Shown in pieces: positions 36,549 to 46,596 of a stretch of 64,000 nt of DNA (position 1 is the first letter of the stretch; every line of letters begins with the position of its first letter). The notes beneath the pieces are model-generated. The model did no database searches, had not been told where the DNA came from, and worked only from the letters and a program-made list of their open reading frames with translations. The stretch comes from Bacteroidales bacterium UBA6207 (GTDB lineage Bacteria; Bacteroidota; Bacteroidia; Bacteroidales; F082), in the NCBI GenBank assembly GCA_002421995.1, contig DISP01000016.1, positions 22,898 to 86,897 of the forward strand, given 5' to 3'. The translations under genes were made by a program, and so were the position numbers.

Positions 36549-39500
36549 ATGATCAGACGCTTTTTACTATTTGCCCTGTGTTTAATAACCGGATATCAAG
36601 CTGAGGCCCAACACTTATTGGAGTCGAGGCGATACTTTATTACATGGAACAACCCATCCGATTTGCGTGATGGTTTTGACGTGCAGATTGCAAACCAAAA
36701 AAAAGAGAAAGCCTTCTATTCGGATATTCATCCCGAAATTCCGTTTTTTCAGGACCAAATTAATCTTTTCGACCGTGATATTGAAGTGATTGCCACCATT
36801 GAAGTTGAAAACGTGTTTGCAATTTCCGATGATGAAAGTCAGGCCCTTACTACTGATTTGATTTTATCGGACAGTGACTTTAAAACTGAAATTGTTCACG
36901 GACGTGATGGCAGCTTTGCATTGCTGCGTTTTGTGCCGGTTGTTAAAAATCCTGCAACCGGCCTTCCCGAAAAACTCGTCTCATTCACGATTACTTACAA
37001 CTATACCCTAAAAGCTGAAGCCTACAAAAATAAAATCTCCTATTCAAACAGGTCTGTTCTGGCTGAGGGAAATTGGTTCAAATTTAAACTTAATAAATCC
37101 GGAGTTTATAAGATTAGTTATTCCGACCTGCAAAATCTTGGATTAAATCTTTCGGGAGTTGACCCTCGGAAGATTCGGATTTTTGGCAATGGCGGTGGAA
37201 CGCTGCCCGAAAGTAACGCTGCTTTCCGCTATGATGACCTTTACGAAAATCCCATCAGGATCGTAGGCGAAGAAGATGGTGTTTTCAATCAGAATGACTA
37301 CATATTGTTCTATGGACATGGTCCTCTGGTGTGGGATTATGACGAAACAGGAGGCTATTTTGTACATCGTCCGAACTACTATGATGACTTTACCTTTTAT
37401 TTTATCACTGTCGGAACCGAAGCAGGTAAACGAATTGAGACAGTCAGCACCGAAGGGCAGTCATCCGAAACGATTGATTCATTCCTTGATTATCAAATAC
37501 ATGAGCAAGATTTGTATAACCTTTCCAATACAGGCAAGACCTGGTATGGCGATCTGTTTGACGTGACCCTGAGCAAAGATTTTTCTTTTGATTTCCCAGG
37601 CATCATCACAAACAAACAGGGCAAAATTGTTGTACAAATGGCTGCCAGAGCCTTCAGTCCCAGCAGTTTTCAATTGCTTTTAGATGGAAACCTAAAGCAA
37701 ACAATACCAATTGACGCCACACAAGCCACTGGATATGACTGGGCAAAAGGCAATGGTGCGAGTTTTCAATTTCTTCCGTCATCACAAAAAGTTAATGTAA
37801 CCTTAAAATATGTCAGAAGCCTTAATTCATCACGTGGCTGGCTCGACTATATAAGTGTAAATGCATGGCGGTCAATGAGTTTCACAAACGGGCAGTTGCA
37901 TTTCAACAACACTTACAAAGGCGAAGCAAACAGCGTGAAAACCATGCAGCTGTCAAACGCAACCGGAGTTGAAGTTTGGGATATCACACAGCCCGTCAAT
38001 CCGAAACAGGTATCAGGGCAGTTTTCAGGCACAACATTCAGCTTCAAAACAAAGGCAGAGGATATCAGTCATTACATTGCTTTTGACAATTCGGCATTTC
38101 TCAGTATCGAGAAAGCAGGTGCAGTTGCCAATCAAAACCTGCACGGAATAAGAGATATTGATTACCTGATCGTTTCGCATCCTGATTTTCTTGAACAGGC
38201 TGAACGTCTCGCTACAATGCACCGCAATCAGAGTGGATTGACGGTTTTAGTCACAACTCCGCAATTGATCTACAATGAGTTTTCTTCAGGAGCTCAGGAT
38301 ATCACCGCCATTCGTGACTTTATAAGAATGCTTTATGTGGACAGCTCACCAGGCAGGGAAATAAAATATGTTTTAATGTTTGGTGACGCGTCATTCGACT
38401 ACAAAGACCGCATCACCGGCAACACAAATTTTGTTCCTACGTTCGAGACTGTGGCATCGCTAAATCTGGTGAACTCCATTGCAACAGATGACTACTTCGG
38501 CTACCTTGACCCCAACGAAGGCGACACAGCCAACGGACTCGTTGATGTGGGCATCGGACGCCTGCCGGTCGTAAATATCACTGAAGCAACACAGGCTGTT
38601 GACAAAATCGAGCGGTATCTCAGTAACAATGAGGAGGTGATGTCGCCCTGGCGCAACGAGATCACCTTTGTGTGTGATGACGGCGACTCAAACATACACC
38701 TCAATGATGCTGAATCAGTTGTGGAATTAGTACGCACAGATTATCCGGAGTTTAACATTGATAAAATTTACCTTGATGCCTACAAACAAACAGCCACGCC
38801 AAGCGGACAAAAAGCACCTGACGTGAACGACGCCATAAACAAGCGCGTTGAACGGGGTTCGCTCATCGTCAATTATTCCGGACATGGCGGCGAAGTTGGC
38901 TGGACCGAAGAACGGATTCTGCAGATAGCCGACATCAATTCCTGGAAAAACAGAAACAAATTGCCGGTTTTCATCACTGCTACCTGCGAATTTTCAAGGT
39001 TTGATGATGCACAAAGAAAATCAGCAGGCGAAATGGTTTTCCTGAATCCAAACGGCGGTGCCATTGCCATGTTTACCACAGCCAGGGCAACCTACTCATC
39101 CACAAACCTCAGACTTAACAGAGCAATCTTCAACAACAACATCTTTATAAAGGAAAACGGAGAGTTTCTACGTTTTGGTGATGTCATGCGTCGTTCCAAA
39201 ATTGCCGGCGATGCCAACGACAGAAAATTTGTTTTACTTGGCGACCCTGCTATTCAAATCAGCTTTCCGAGAGAAAAAGTTGTTACAACGCATATCAACG
39301 GGGTGCCTGTCGAATTGGCATCCGACACCTTGCAGGCACTCGACCACGTGGTTATCAGAGGAAAAGTCACCTCAAGAGACGGAGTGCTGCTTTCACATTT
39401 CAACGGAGTGCTTTATGCAACCGTTTTTGACAAGGAGAATACCATCACCACCTATGGTGATCAGGGGCCTACAACATCTTTTCTCTTACGCAGCAGTATC

Positions 39501-40346
39501 ATCAACAAAAGCACAGTGGAAGTAAAAGATGGCTTGTTTGAATTTAGTTTTATGATTCCGAAAGACATCTCATATAAATATGGCACAGGACGCATAAGCT
39601 ATTATGCAACAGATTATCAAACAGATGCGCAGGGATTTTTTGAAGACTTTTATGTTGGCGGCTTCAGCAACAACAATATCGTTGACAACGCAGGCCCCGA
39701 AATCCGGCTGTTTATCGGTGACACCACTTTTAAAAACGGAGGCTTCACAGATGAAAATCCAAGATTATTTGCCCAGCTTTCTGACGACAACGGCATCAAT
39801 ATGACCGGTGCCGGAATTGGACACGATCTCGTGGCAAGCCTGAGTGGTGCAAGTGAAAGATATGCCGTGATCAACGAATTTTTTATCGGTAAACTGAACC
39901 AATCAACCCATGGAACGGTCACCTACCCATTTTATAATCTCAAGCCCGGAAAACACACACTCACGCTTAAAGCCTGGGATATATTAAACAATTCTGCTGT
40001 TGCAACTATTGATTTCGAGGTTGTTGCAAGTTCAGGATTCAAACTTGAAAACCTTCGCAACTACCCCAATCCTTTTACCGAAAGCACATATTTTGTGTTT
40101 AACCACAATCAATCCGGGGAGGTTTTGAGTATAGAAATTCAGATTTACAACTCAACAGGTCATATCGTCAGAACGTTAATCACTGAAGATCAATACAATA
40201 GTGGCTATCAAAGCCAGGCTGTGTATTGGGATGGAAAAACAGAAAATGGTCAGACTTTGCCAAAAGGTTTGTATCTTTACCGCGTAATTGTAAAAAATGC
40301 TGACGGTTTAGAGGCTATCCAAAGTGCCAGACTCATACGTATTTAA
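36549..40346 (+). CDS. porU: Type IX secretion C25-family sortase, copy 1 (PorU-like, long form)
   Basis: This 1265-residue protein has a signal peptide (1-20, ending AEAQ). Residues 21-165 are an extra N-terminal domain not present in the neighbouring copy. From about 171 it aligns with PorU: GNWFKFKLNKSGVYKISYSDL and IRIFGNGGGTLPE. The C25 (gingipain-like) peptidase domain spans about 535-900, with catalytic His779 in NYSGHGG and Cys813 in ITATCEFSRFDD. A beta-rich region follows, then a C-terminal FlgD-like domain with YPNPF and KGLYLYRVIV. PorU cleaves the C-terminal sorting signal from T9SS cargo and joins the cargo to anionic LPS at the cell surface. Both catalytic residues are intact. 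It is followed after 2 bp (TTG start) or 11 bp (ATG) by a second copy. Confidence 0.92.
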   Translation: MIRRFLLFALCLITGYQAEAQHLLESRRYFITWNNPSDLRDGFDVQIANQKKEKAFYSDIHPEIPFFQDQINLFDRDIEVIATIEVENVFAISDDESQALTTDLILSDSDFKTEIVHGRDGSFALLRFVPVVKNPATGLPEKLVSFTITYNYTLKAEAYKNKISYSNRSVLAEGNWFKFKLNKSGVYKISYSDLQNLGLNLSGVDPRKIRIFGNGGGTLPESNAAFRYDDLYENPIRIVGEEDGVFNQNDYILFYGHGPLVWDYDETGGYFVHRPNYYDDFTFYFITVGTEAGKRIETVSTEGQSSETIDSFLDYQIHEQDLYNLSNTGKTWYGDLFDVTLSKDFSFDFPGIITNKQGKIVVQMAARAFSPSSFQLLLDGNLKQTIPIDATQATGYDWAKGNGASFQFLPSSQKVNVTLKYVRSLNSSRGWLDYISVNAWRSMSFTNGQLHFNNTYKGEANSVKTMQLSNATGVEVWDITQPVNPKQVSGQFSGTTFSFKTKAEDISHYIAFDNSAFLSIEKAGAVANQNLHGIRDIDYLIVSHPDFLEQAERLATMHRNQSGLTVLVTTPQLIYNEFSSGAQDITAIRDFIRMLYVDSSPGREIKYVLMFGDASFDYKDRITGNTNFVPTFETVASLNLVNSIATDDYFGYLDPNEGDTANGLVDVGIGRLPVVNITEATQAVDKIERYLSNNEEVMSPWRNEITFVCDDGDSNIHLNDAESVVELVRTDYPEFNIDKIYLDAYKQTATPSGQKAPDVNDAINKRVERGSLIVNYSGHGGEVGWTEERILQIADINSWKNRNKLPVFITATCEFSRFDDAQRKSAGEMVFLNPNGGAIAMFTTARATYSSTNLRLNRAIFNNNIFIKENGEFLRFGDVMRRSKIAGDANDRKFVLLGDPAIQISFPREKVVTTHINGVPVELASDTLQALDHVVIRGKVTSRDGVLLSHFNGVLYATVFDKENTITTYGDQGPTTSFLLRSSIINKSTVEVKDGLFEFSFMIPKDISYKYGTGRISYYATDYQTDAQGFFEDFYVGGFSNNNIVDNAGPEIRLFIGDTTFKNGGFTDENPRLFAQLSDDNGINMTGAGIGHDLVASLSGASERYAVINEFFIGKLNQSTHGTVTYPFYNLKPGKHTLTLKAWDILNNSAVATIDFEVVASSGFKLENLRNYPNPFTESTYFVFNHNQSGEVLSIEIQIYNSTGHIVRTLITEDQYNSGYQSQAVYWDGKTENGQTLPKGLYLYRVIVKNADGLEAIQSARLIRI

Positions 40347-40348
40347 CA

Positions 40349-43300
40349 TTGAAAAAGATGTTTGCTATAATCAGAAATACAGCCGTAGGCGCACCCAAGA
40401 CATTGTTCGCTCTTGGTGTGTTTCTTTTTTTATTTATGCCATTGCTGTCGCTTAGCCAGGAAACGAAATACGAGCAGCGGTATAGCAGAGGGAACGATCC
40501 TGCTGCCTATGCTGAAAATTCAATGCTGAGCAGCGGCAAATGGATAAAAATAGCAGTTTCTGAGACCGGCGTCTATCAAATCGGCTATGATGAGCTTGCG
40601 GCAATGGGTTTCAACGTTCAATCGCTTGACCCACGAAACCTTTCACTCTTCGGTAATGGAGGAGCCATGCTTCCTGAGGGCAATTTTGAACCCCGTTATG
40701 ATGATTTGGTTGAAAATGCCATTTTTGTTGAGGGCGAAACAGATGGAGTACTGAACCAGGGCGACGCTTTGTTTTTTTATGGTCAGGAGCCCGGTTTCTG
40801 GAAATATCAGAACAACCGCTTTGTCTTTCAAAAAAATCTGTTCAGCGACTCAACCTTTTATTTCCTGACAGTACTTGACCGACCAGGGAAGCGCGTCGAA
40901 GTTTTAGCGCAGGCACAAGGCGAACCGGGCAGGGAGACAGCAATATTTCTCGATTACAGGCAACATGAATCCGATTTGGAAAACCTGATAATGAGCGGGA
41001 AAGAGTGGTTTGGAGAGGAACTCAGCAAAGCTCATCCTTCTGAAACCTTCACATTCAACTTTGCAAATCGTGAAACAACGAGGCCATTACGTTTTGAAAT
41101 GAATCTTGCCGGCAGAAGTATCACCGAGAGTTTTCAATTCGACGTGAAAGCCAACGGACAGACCATTGTGAACCCCATTGTGATTCAGCAACTTTCATCG
41201 GGCAATTCAACACATGCAAGAGATTTTACACAAAACATAAGTTTCTCATCAAATGCTGATGATCTAAGTTTTGAAATAACGATTGACGCGCAAAGCGACA
41301 ACTCCAAAGCCTGGCTGAACTATATACGCATTAACAGCTGGTGTAAACTCAATTACAATTCTGCAAAACAGCTCCAATTCCGCAATCCGGAAGTTGTATA
41401 TGAAAATGCAGTTGCCAAATTCCTGCTTAGTGGAAACATGACTCAAGCCAGGTTGTGGGATGTGACCCATTCATTAGCACCAAAAAGCCAGCAATTTGAA
41501 GTAAACGGAGAGCAGATGCACTTCAAAGCGAATGCCGATTCGATTCGGCAATATGTATTGTTTGAGAAATCGAATACACTTTCCATTGGAAGCTACTCAT
41601 CCGTGAAGAACCAGAATCTGCATGCAATAAAAAATGCTGATATGCTTATTGTGGCCCATCCCGATTTTATTGACGAAGCCCATGCACTCGCTTCGGTGCA
41701 TTACAACGACGACGGACTTAACAGCGTGGTTGTTGACATCAATGAAATTTACAATGAGTTTGGCAGCGGACAACAGGATGTAACTGCCATCCGTGATTTT
41801 GTCAGAATGGTTTATGCAAAAAGCGAGGGACAGCTCAGCAATTTGCTTTTGTTTGGGGACGGTTCGTATGATTATAAAAACAGGATCGCAAACAATACAA
41901 ATTTTGTTCCTACCTATCAGGCTTCTGTTTCGTTGGTTGAGACACAGAGTTTTGTAAGCGACGACTATTTCGGGCTTCTCGATCACAATGAAGGTGCTGA
42001 TATGTTTGGAATACTGGATATCGGCATCGGAAGGTTTCCGGTTTCAAACAAAACAGATGCGCAGGCAATGGTGAACAAAGTGGAGCAATACCTTGCTGAC
42101 AGTTATGAAAAAAGCGGAGAATGGCGCAACAACATCACTTTTCTGGCAGATGATGCTGATAACAACCTTCATTTTGATCAGGCGGAGACGCTCTCGGGAG
42201 AAGTGGACACCACCAATGAAAACCTCAACATTCAAAAGATATATCTCGACAGTTTTAAACGCATTGTTGTGCCGGGAGGCTATCGCTATCCGGATGCAAA
42301 CAAAGCAATCCTTGCCAAAATAAATGAAGGTTCACTCATTGTCAATTACACAGGACATGGAGGAATAACCGGGCTTTCCGAAGAAAAGGCCCTTACTATC
42401 GGTGAGATTGAAAACCTTAACAACATCCACAAACTACCTTTTTTTATCACAGCCACATGCGAGTTCAGCAGGTTTGACAATCCCGGCTTTGTTTCGGCAG
42501 GAGAAAGACTTTTGCTCAACCCAAACGGCGGAGCTATTGCGCTGATGACAACAACACGCCTCGCTTTTGCACACTCAAACTTTGCTGTGAACCGCAGGGT
42601 GTATGAGTCTATGTTCGAAGAAAACAAACAACAAATGCGCCGCCTTGGCGATATCATTCGCCTGAGCAAAAATCCAACGAGTACGTACATTTACAATTTT
42701 GTACTTCTCGGAGACCCTGCCTTGCGTCTGTCTTATCCGCGTTACAAAATCGAAATCACCGAAATCAACGCCCTCGATCCTGCCGAAAGCGATACCTTAG
42801 GTGCGTTGTCGGAATTGCGTGTTAAAGGAAAAATTACAGGCATCAACGGTCAGACAATGAACGATTTTAACGGCTTTGTTTATCCAAAGTTCTTTGATAA
42901 AAAGTCACGTTTTAAAACACTTGCCAATGATGGAGCGAGTGTAGCAGCTAATTTTTCCTACTTCTCAAAGCTTATTTACCGCGGAAAAGCAAGTGTGAAG
43001 AATGGCTTATTTGAGATTAACTTTATCATTCCGAAGGATATAGCTTATCAGTTTGGCAAAACCAAATTAAGCCTTTATGCTTTCGACACCATCCAAAACA
43101 CGGATGCAGGCGGACACTACAACGATCTGGTTGTTGGCGGCTTCGACGAAAACGCAGAAGCCGACACCAAAGGACCTGATATCGAGATGTACCTCAATGA
43201 ACCAGACTTTCAGAGTGGTGACTACAGTTCACCCAATCCGATCGTGTATGCGAAGCTCTATGATCCGCAGGGAATTCATTTCCTTGGACAAAGCATCGGG

Positions 43301-43834
43301 CGTGATATTACACTAACCCTTTCGGGTCCGCAAGAAGGACATTTCTACCTCAATGAATATTATCAACCTGCCCTCGATGCCTTTGACAAAGGCACCTTAA
43401 CATTTCAACTCCACAACCTGCCCGACGGAAACTATAAACTCACGGTGAAAGCCTGGGATTTACACAATAATTCTTCGGAAAAAGAAATCCAATTTGTTAT
43501 TGACACCGATGCACGGCTTCAAATCACCAGCCTTAAAAACAGTCCAAACCCATTCAGCGGATCAACAAATATTTATTTTCAACACAATCAACCCAATAAA
43601 ACACTTGGAGTGACAGTTGATATTTTTAACCAATTCGGTGCACACATCAAAAGTATGACCAAGGACCTGATGAGCTCCGGAACCAGCTCGCTTCCATTTG
43701 AGTGGGACGGAACGAATCAAACAGGCTATCGTGCCCCTGCCGGCCTGTATGTTTATCAGGTTAGTATTACAAATGAGGCAGGAGATCGTTTTACAGCCGG
43801 TCAAAAGCTGATTCTGCTCCCAGTAAAAGAATAA
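40349..43834 (+). CDS. porU: Type IX secretion C25-family sortase, copy 2 (PorU-like, short form)
   Basis: This 1161-residue paralogue of the preceding gene shares the whole PorU plan: GKWIKIAVSETGVYQIGYDEL near 63, LSLFGNGGAMLPEG, a C25 domain with His670 in NYTGHGG and Cys704 in ITATCEFSRFDN, NPNGGAIALMTTTR, then the beta-rich tail ending with SPNPFSGS and AGLYVYQVSI. It lacks the N-terminal domain of about 110 residues of copy 1. The first start is a TTG at 40349, 2 bp after the copy-1 stop; an ATG at 40358 is equally possible. Either gives a signal peptide ending LSLSQ. Its size matches classical PorU and it is the copy next to porV. Catalytic residues are intact in both copies, so this is a doubled sortase and not a pseudogene pair. 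Confidence 0.92.
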   Translation: MKKMFAIIRNTAVGAPKTLFALGVFLFLFMPLLSLSQETKYEQRYSRGNDPAAYAENSMLSSGKWIKIAVSETGVYQIGYDELAAMGFNVQSLDPRNLSLFGNGGAMLPEGNFEPRYDDLVENAIFVEGETDGVLNQGDALFFYGQEPGFWKYQNNRFVFQKNLFSDSTFYFLTVLDRPGKRVEVLAQAQGEPGRETAIFLDYRQHESDLENLIMSGKEWFGEELSKAHPSETFTFNFANRETTRPLRFEMNLAGRSITESFQFDVKANGQTIVNPIVIQQLSSGNSTHARDFTQNISFSSNADDLSFEITIDAQSDNSKAWLNYIRINSWCKLNYNSAKQLQFRNPEVVYENAVAKFLLSGNMTQARLWDVTHSLAPKSQQFEVNGEQMHFKANADSIRQYVLFEKSNTLSIGSYSSVKNQNLHAIKNADMLIVAHPDFIDEAHALASVHYNDDGLNSVVVDINEIYNEFGSGQQDVTAIRDFVRMVYAKSEGQLSNLLLFGDGSYDYKNRIANNTNFVPTYQASVSLVETQSFVSDDYFGLLDHNEGADMFGILDIGIGRFPVSNKTDAQAMVNKVEQYLADSYEKSGEWRNNITFLADDADNNLHFDQAETLSGEVDTTNENLNIQKIYLDSFKRIVVPGGYRYPDANKAILAKINEGSLIVNYTGHGGITGLSEEKALTIGEIENLNNIHKLPFFITATCEFSRFDNPGFVSAGERLLLNPNGGAIALMTTTRLAFAHSNFAVNRRVYESMFEENKQQMRRLGDIIRLSKNPTSTYIYNFVLLGDPALRLSYPRYKIEITEINALDPAESDTLGALSELRVKGKITGINGQTMNDFNGFVYPKFFDKKSRFKTLANDGASVAANFSYFSKLIYRGKASVKNGLFEINFIIPKDIAYQFGKTKLSLYAFDTIQNTDAGGHYNDLVVGGFDENAEADTKGPDIEMYLNEPDFQSGDYSSPNPIVYAKLYDPQGIHFLGQSIGRDITLTLSGPQEGHFYLNEYYQPALDAFDKGTLTFQLHNLPDGNYKLTVKAWDLHNNSSEKEIQFVIDTDARLQITSLKNSPNPFSGSTNIYFQHNQPNKTLGVTVDIFNQFGAHIKSMTKDLMSSGTSSLPFEWDGTNQTGYRAPAGLYVYQVSITNEAGDRFTAGQKLILLPVKE

Positions 43835-43904
43835 TTTTATCACAATAATATTAAGAATGCGTCGTTTAGCAACAATATCGAAACACAACATCACGCGATT
43901 ATCT

Positions 43905-45122
43905 ATGAAGTTAAAAATCACTTTTCTTGCGTTATTAACAGCCTTTGGTGGCTTTGTACAATCTCAAACCTATCAGGAGTTATCAGGACGAAACACCCTG
44001 AATGTTATCACAACAGCTGTTCCATTTCTCATGATTGCACCTGATGCACGTGCCGGGTCAATGGGCGACGTCGGTGTTTCATCTAATCCTGATGTCTATT
44101 CAATGCATTGGAATCCTGCAAAATATGCAGTTATGGAAAGCGATATGAGTGTTGGTCTGTCCTACAGTCCCTGGCTTCGCAATCTGGTTCCTGACATGAA
44201 CTTAGCATACTTAGCCTTTGCCAAAAGGGTTGACCAAAACTCGTCCGTGGCAGCTACACTGCGCTTCTTCACACTGGGCGATATTCAGTTTACTGATGAA
44301 TTTGGTGGAGACAACGGAACGTACCGCCCCAGTGAATGGGCACTCGACGCAACTTATTCGCGCAAACTCACCGATCACCTGTCGGGTGCTGTTGCCGGTC
44401 GCTTCATTTATTCAAACCTGACCTTAGGCCAAAACGTTGGTGGCGCCTCCACCTCTGCAGGCATTTCAGCAGCAGCCGATGTGGCTGTATATTGGGAAAA
44501 AGAGGTTGCCATGTTTAGAGATATTGACAGCAGACTTGCCTGGGGTATTAACATTTCCAACATTGGTACCAAGCTTGGCTACAGCTCATCAAGCATTAAA
44601 AAAGACTTTATTCCGACAAATCTGCGTTTTGGACCCACCCTGCACCTGACAATTGACGATTACAACGAGATTTCATTCTCACTTGATGTAAACAAATTGC
44701 TTGTTCCTACCCCCCCTATCTACAAACGTGATTCAGTGACCGGTAACCCTATTCCAATTCCAGGAACTGACAAATACGAGATTTTATCCGGTATTGATGA
44801 TGAGGTCTCTGTTGTGGCCGGAATACTTCAGTCATTTTATGATTCACCCGGCGGATTTGAAGAAGAAATGCGCGAACTAAGTCTTTCAATCGGTGCCGAA
44901 TACTGGTACAACAAAGTGTTTGCTATCCGTGGCGGTGCATTTTATGAAGATGCAACCAAAGGCAACAGAAAATTCTTTACCCTGGGAGCAGGATTGCGTT
45001 ACAATGTTTTTGGACTCGACTTTTCGTATCTGATTCCAATAGACTCACGCAACAATCCGCTGCAAAACACACTGAGGTTTGCATTGACTTTTGACCTTGA
45101 CGCAAATAAAAACAGGAAATAA
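43905..45122 (+). CDS. porV: Type IX secretion outer-membrane shuttle protein PorV (LptO)
   Basis: This 405-residue protein has a signal peptide (KLKITFLALLTAFGGFVQSQ). A FadL-like beta-barrel of the PorV family follows: TAVPFLMIAPDARAGSMGDVGVSS (about 36-59), MHWNPAKYA, a barrel body, and NPLQNTLRFALTFDL at the C-terminus. PorV collects T9SS cargo from the translocon and hands it to the PorU sortase in the attachment complex. The frame is open 16 codons upstream, but the ATG at 43905 gives the proper signal peptide. It lies 70 bp downstream of the second sortase gene with no terminator between, and a strong terminator follows. Confidence 0.95.
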   Translation: MKLKITFLALLTAFGGFVQSQTYQELSGRNTLNVITTAVPFLMIAPDARAGSMGDVGVSSNPDVYSMHWNPAKYAVMESDMSVGLSYSPWLRNLVPDMNLAYLAFAKRVDQNSSVAATLRFFTLGDIQFTDEFGGDNGTYRPSEWALDATYSRKLTDHLSGAVAGRFIYSNLTLGQNVGGASTSAGISAAADVAVYWEKEVAMFRDIDSRLAWGINISNIGTKLGYSSSSIKKDFIPTNLRFGPTLHLTIDDYNEISFSLDVNKLLVPTPPIYKRDSVTGNPIPIPGTDKYEILSGIDDEVSVVAGILQSFYDSPGGFEEEMRELSLSIGAEYWYNKVFAIRGGAFYEDATKGNRKFFTLGAGLRYNVFGLDFSYLIPIDSRNNPLQNTLRFALTFDLDANKNRK

Positions 45123-45141
45123 TTTAAGAATCAATAGAATT

Positions 45142-45182
45142 GAAAACCCTGTCGGAAACATCCTTCAGGGTTTTCTTTTTTT
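45142..45182 (+). terminator. Rho-independent terminator after porV
   Basis: GAAAACCCTG (45142-45151) pairs perfectly with CAGGGTTTTC (45166-45175) around a 14-base loop, followed by seven T residues (45176-45182). It ends the porU-porU-porV transcript and overlaps the 3' end of the convergent helicase gene by two bases. Confidence 0.9.
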
Positions 45183-46596
45183 AATGCTCTTCAATTAACT
45201 CAGGCAGGAAATTCATCAAAAAAATTGCAGAGGTGGCACGAGTTATTGCTGTATAAAGCCAGCGCAAATAAGCGATGTCCAATTGTTCCGCTGTATAAAG
45301 ACCCGAATCAAGAAATACGATAGGCCACTGCCCGCCTTGTGTTTTATGACAAGTGAGCGCATAAGCATATTTCACCTGCAGTGCGTTGAAATAAGGATCT
45401 TCTTTTATTTGTGCCCAACGTTTGCTCCGGGGCGTGATGTGCATATAGTCCTCCTCTATGGCAGCAGAAAGTTTTAAAAAATCAGCCTCGCCCAATGCAG
45501 GACCATCAAGCATAAGCGTGTCGGTGAGGAGTTTCACAGCCATTGGAGGCATATCGCTGAACTCGGTGAAACGCAGTTCGACATCAGCAAAAACAAATCC
45601 ATAAAGCTCCTCAAAACGGTTGATACGGATGATCTCGGCAATGTCGCCATTTGCAATGAAGCCCCCTCCTGTTGCTTCAGTGTTCCAGTAATAATTGTTT
45701 TTTACAATCATCACAAGATCACCGGTCGAGAGGTCATACTCCATCCCTAAAATTCTTTGCCTGATGGCTTGATTGTAAAGGTTTGCCCTTTTGTTTGTTT
45801 TGCAGACCACAACAGCCTTTGTGAAATCGCGGCTGCCAAAAGAGTTGTTAAACAAGTCTTCTACCTGGTTTGCATCAGGTGCTTCAATGTCAGAAAAACC
45901 TTTTAAGCTCAGCAATGGCGGATTTAAGTCGGCAGCAGCGAGTTTTTTGCGCAGTTCGGTGGCATTGAAGAGTATCCCTGAGTCAAGCGCCTGCCGCATC
46001 ACTTCGGTGAGTTCGAAACTGGCTGCGGTGATATCAAAGGCTGTTTTCAGCAACTGCAGATCGAGTGCAGGACTAAAATCGTGGCCTACCGGAGGTAGCT
46101 GAGCATGGTCCCCAATCAATAAGAGTCTGCAATTATTGCCGGATGAAACAAACTGCATCAGGTCCTCCAAAAGACTTCGTCCTGTTTCAGAGGTGCTGTC
46201 GCTGATCATTGAAGCTTCATCAACGATAAAGAGGCAATTGGTCAATTTGTTTTCTGCAAGAATCATTTTTCGCCGGCCATCAGCAAGTCTGGTGTGAAAA
46301 TAAATACGCCGGTGAACTGTATGTGCCGGAAATCCGCTGTAGGCTGACAGCACCTTAGCGGCTCTGCCTGTAGGTGCCATCAGTACAAAACGCATTTTGA
46401 GTTTGGGCAACACACTCACCAGTGCAGCCACCAGACTTGTTTTGCCGGTACCGGCATAACCTTTCAGCAGATAAACAGGTCTGGGTTTCCACGACAAAAG
46501 AAACGCCGTCAGATGTCTCATAACCGTTTCCTGGCCTGTTGTTGGCACATGACCAAAGGCTTCTTTCAAGGTTTTAAGAAGAAGATTGCTATCCAT
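45181..46596 (-). CDS. RecD-like superfamily 1 DNA helicase / AAA ATPase
   Basis: From the ATG at 46596 this is a 471-residue SF1 helicase of the RecD/Dda type. It has a Q-like N-terminus (TTGQETVM), Walker A LLKGYAGTGKTSLVAAL (about 43-59), motif Ia LMAPTGRAAKVLS, Walker B/DEAD-like FIVDEASMISD, motif III LLIGDHAQLPPVG, and the C-terminal UvrD_C_2 region VKYAYALTCHKTQGGQWP with motif VI in LRWLYTAITRATSAIFLM. It would unwind or translocate on DNA in repair. Its start codon shares one base with the stop of the TamL-like gene (TGATG), so the two are translationally coupled, although no functional link is obvious. The frame runs 10 codons further upstream. Confidence 0.88.
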   Translation of the reverse strand: MDSNLLLKTLKEAFGHVPTTGQETVMRHLTAFLLSWKPRPVYLLKGYAGTGKTSLVAALVSVLPKLKMRFVLMAPTGRAAKVLSAYSGFPAHTVHRRIYFHTRLADGRRKMILAENKLTNCLFIVDEASMISDSTSETGRSLLEDLMQFVSSGNNCRLLLIGDHAQLPPVGHDFSPALDLQLLKTAFDITAASFELTEVMRQALDSGILFNATELRKKLAAADLNPPLLSLKGFSDIEAPDANQVEDLFNNSFGSRDFTKAVVVCKTNKRANLYNQAIRQRILGMEYDLSTGDLVMIVKNNYYWNTEATGGGFIANGDIAEIIRINRFEELYGFVFADVELRFTEFSDMPPMAVKLLTDTLMLDGPALGEADFLKLSAAIEEDYMHITPRSKRWAQIKEDPYFNALQVKYAYALTCHKTQGGQWPIVFLDSGLYTAEQLDIAYLRWLYTAITRATSAIFLMNFLPELIEEH

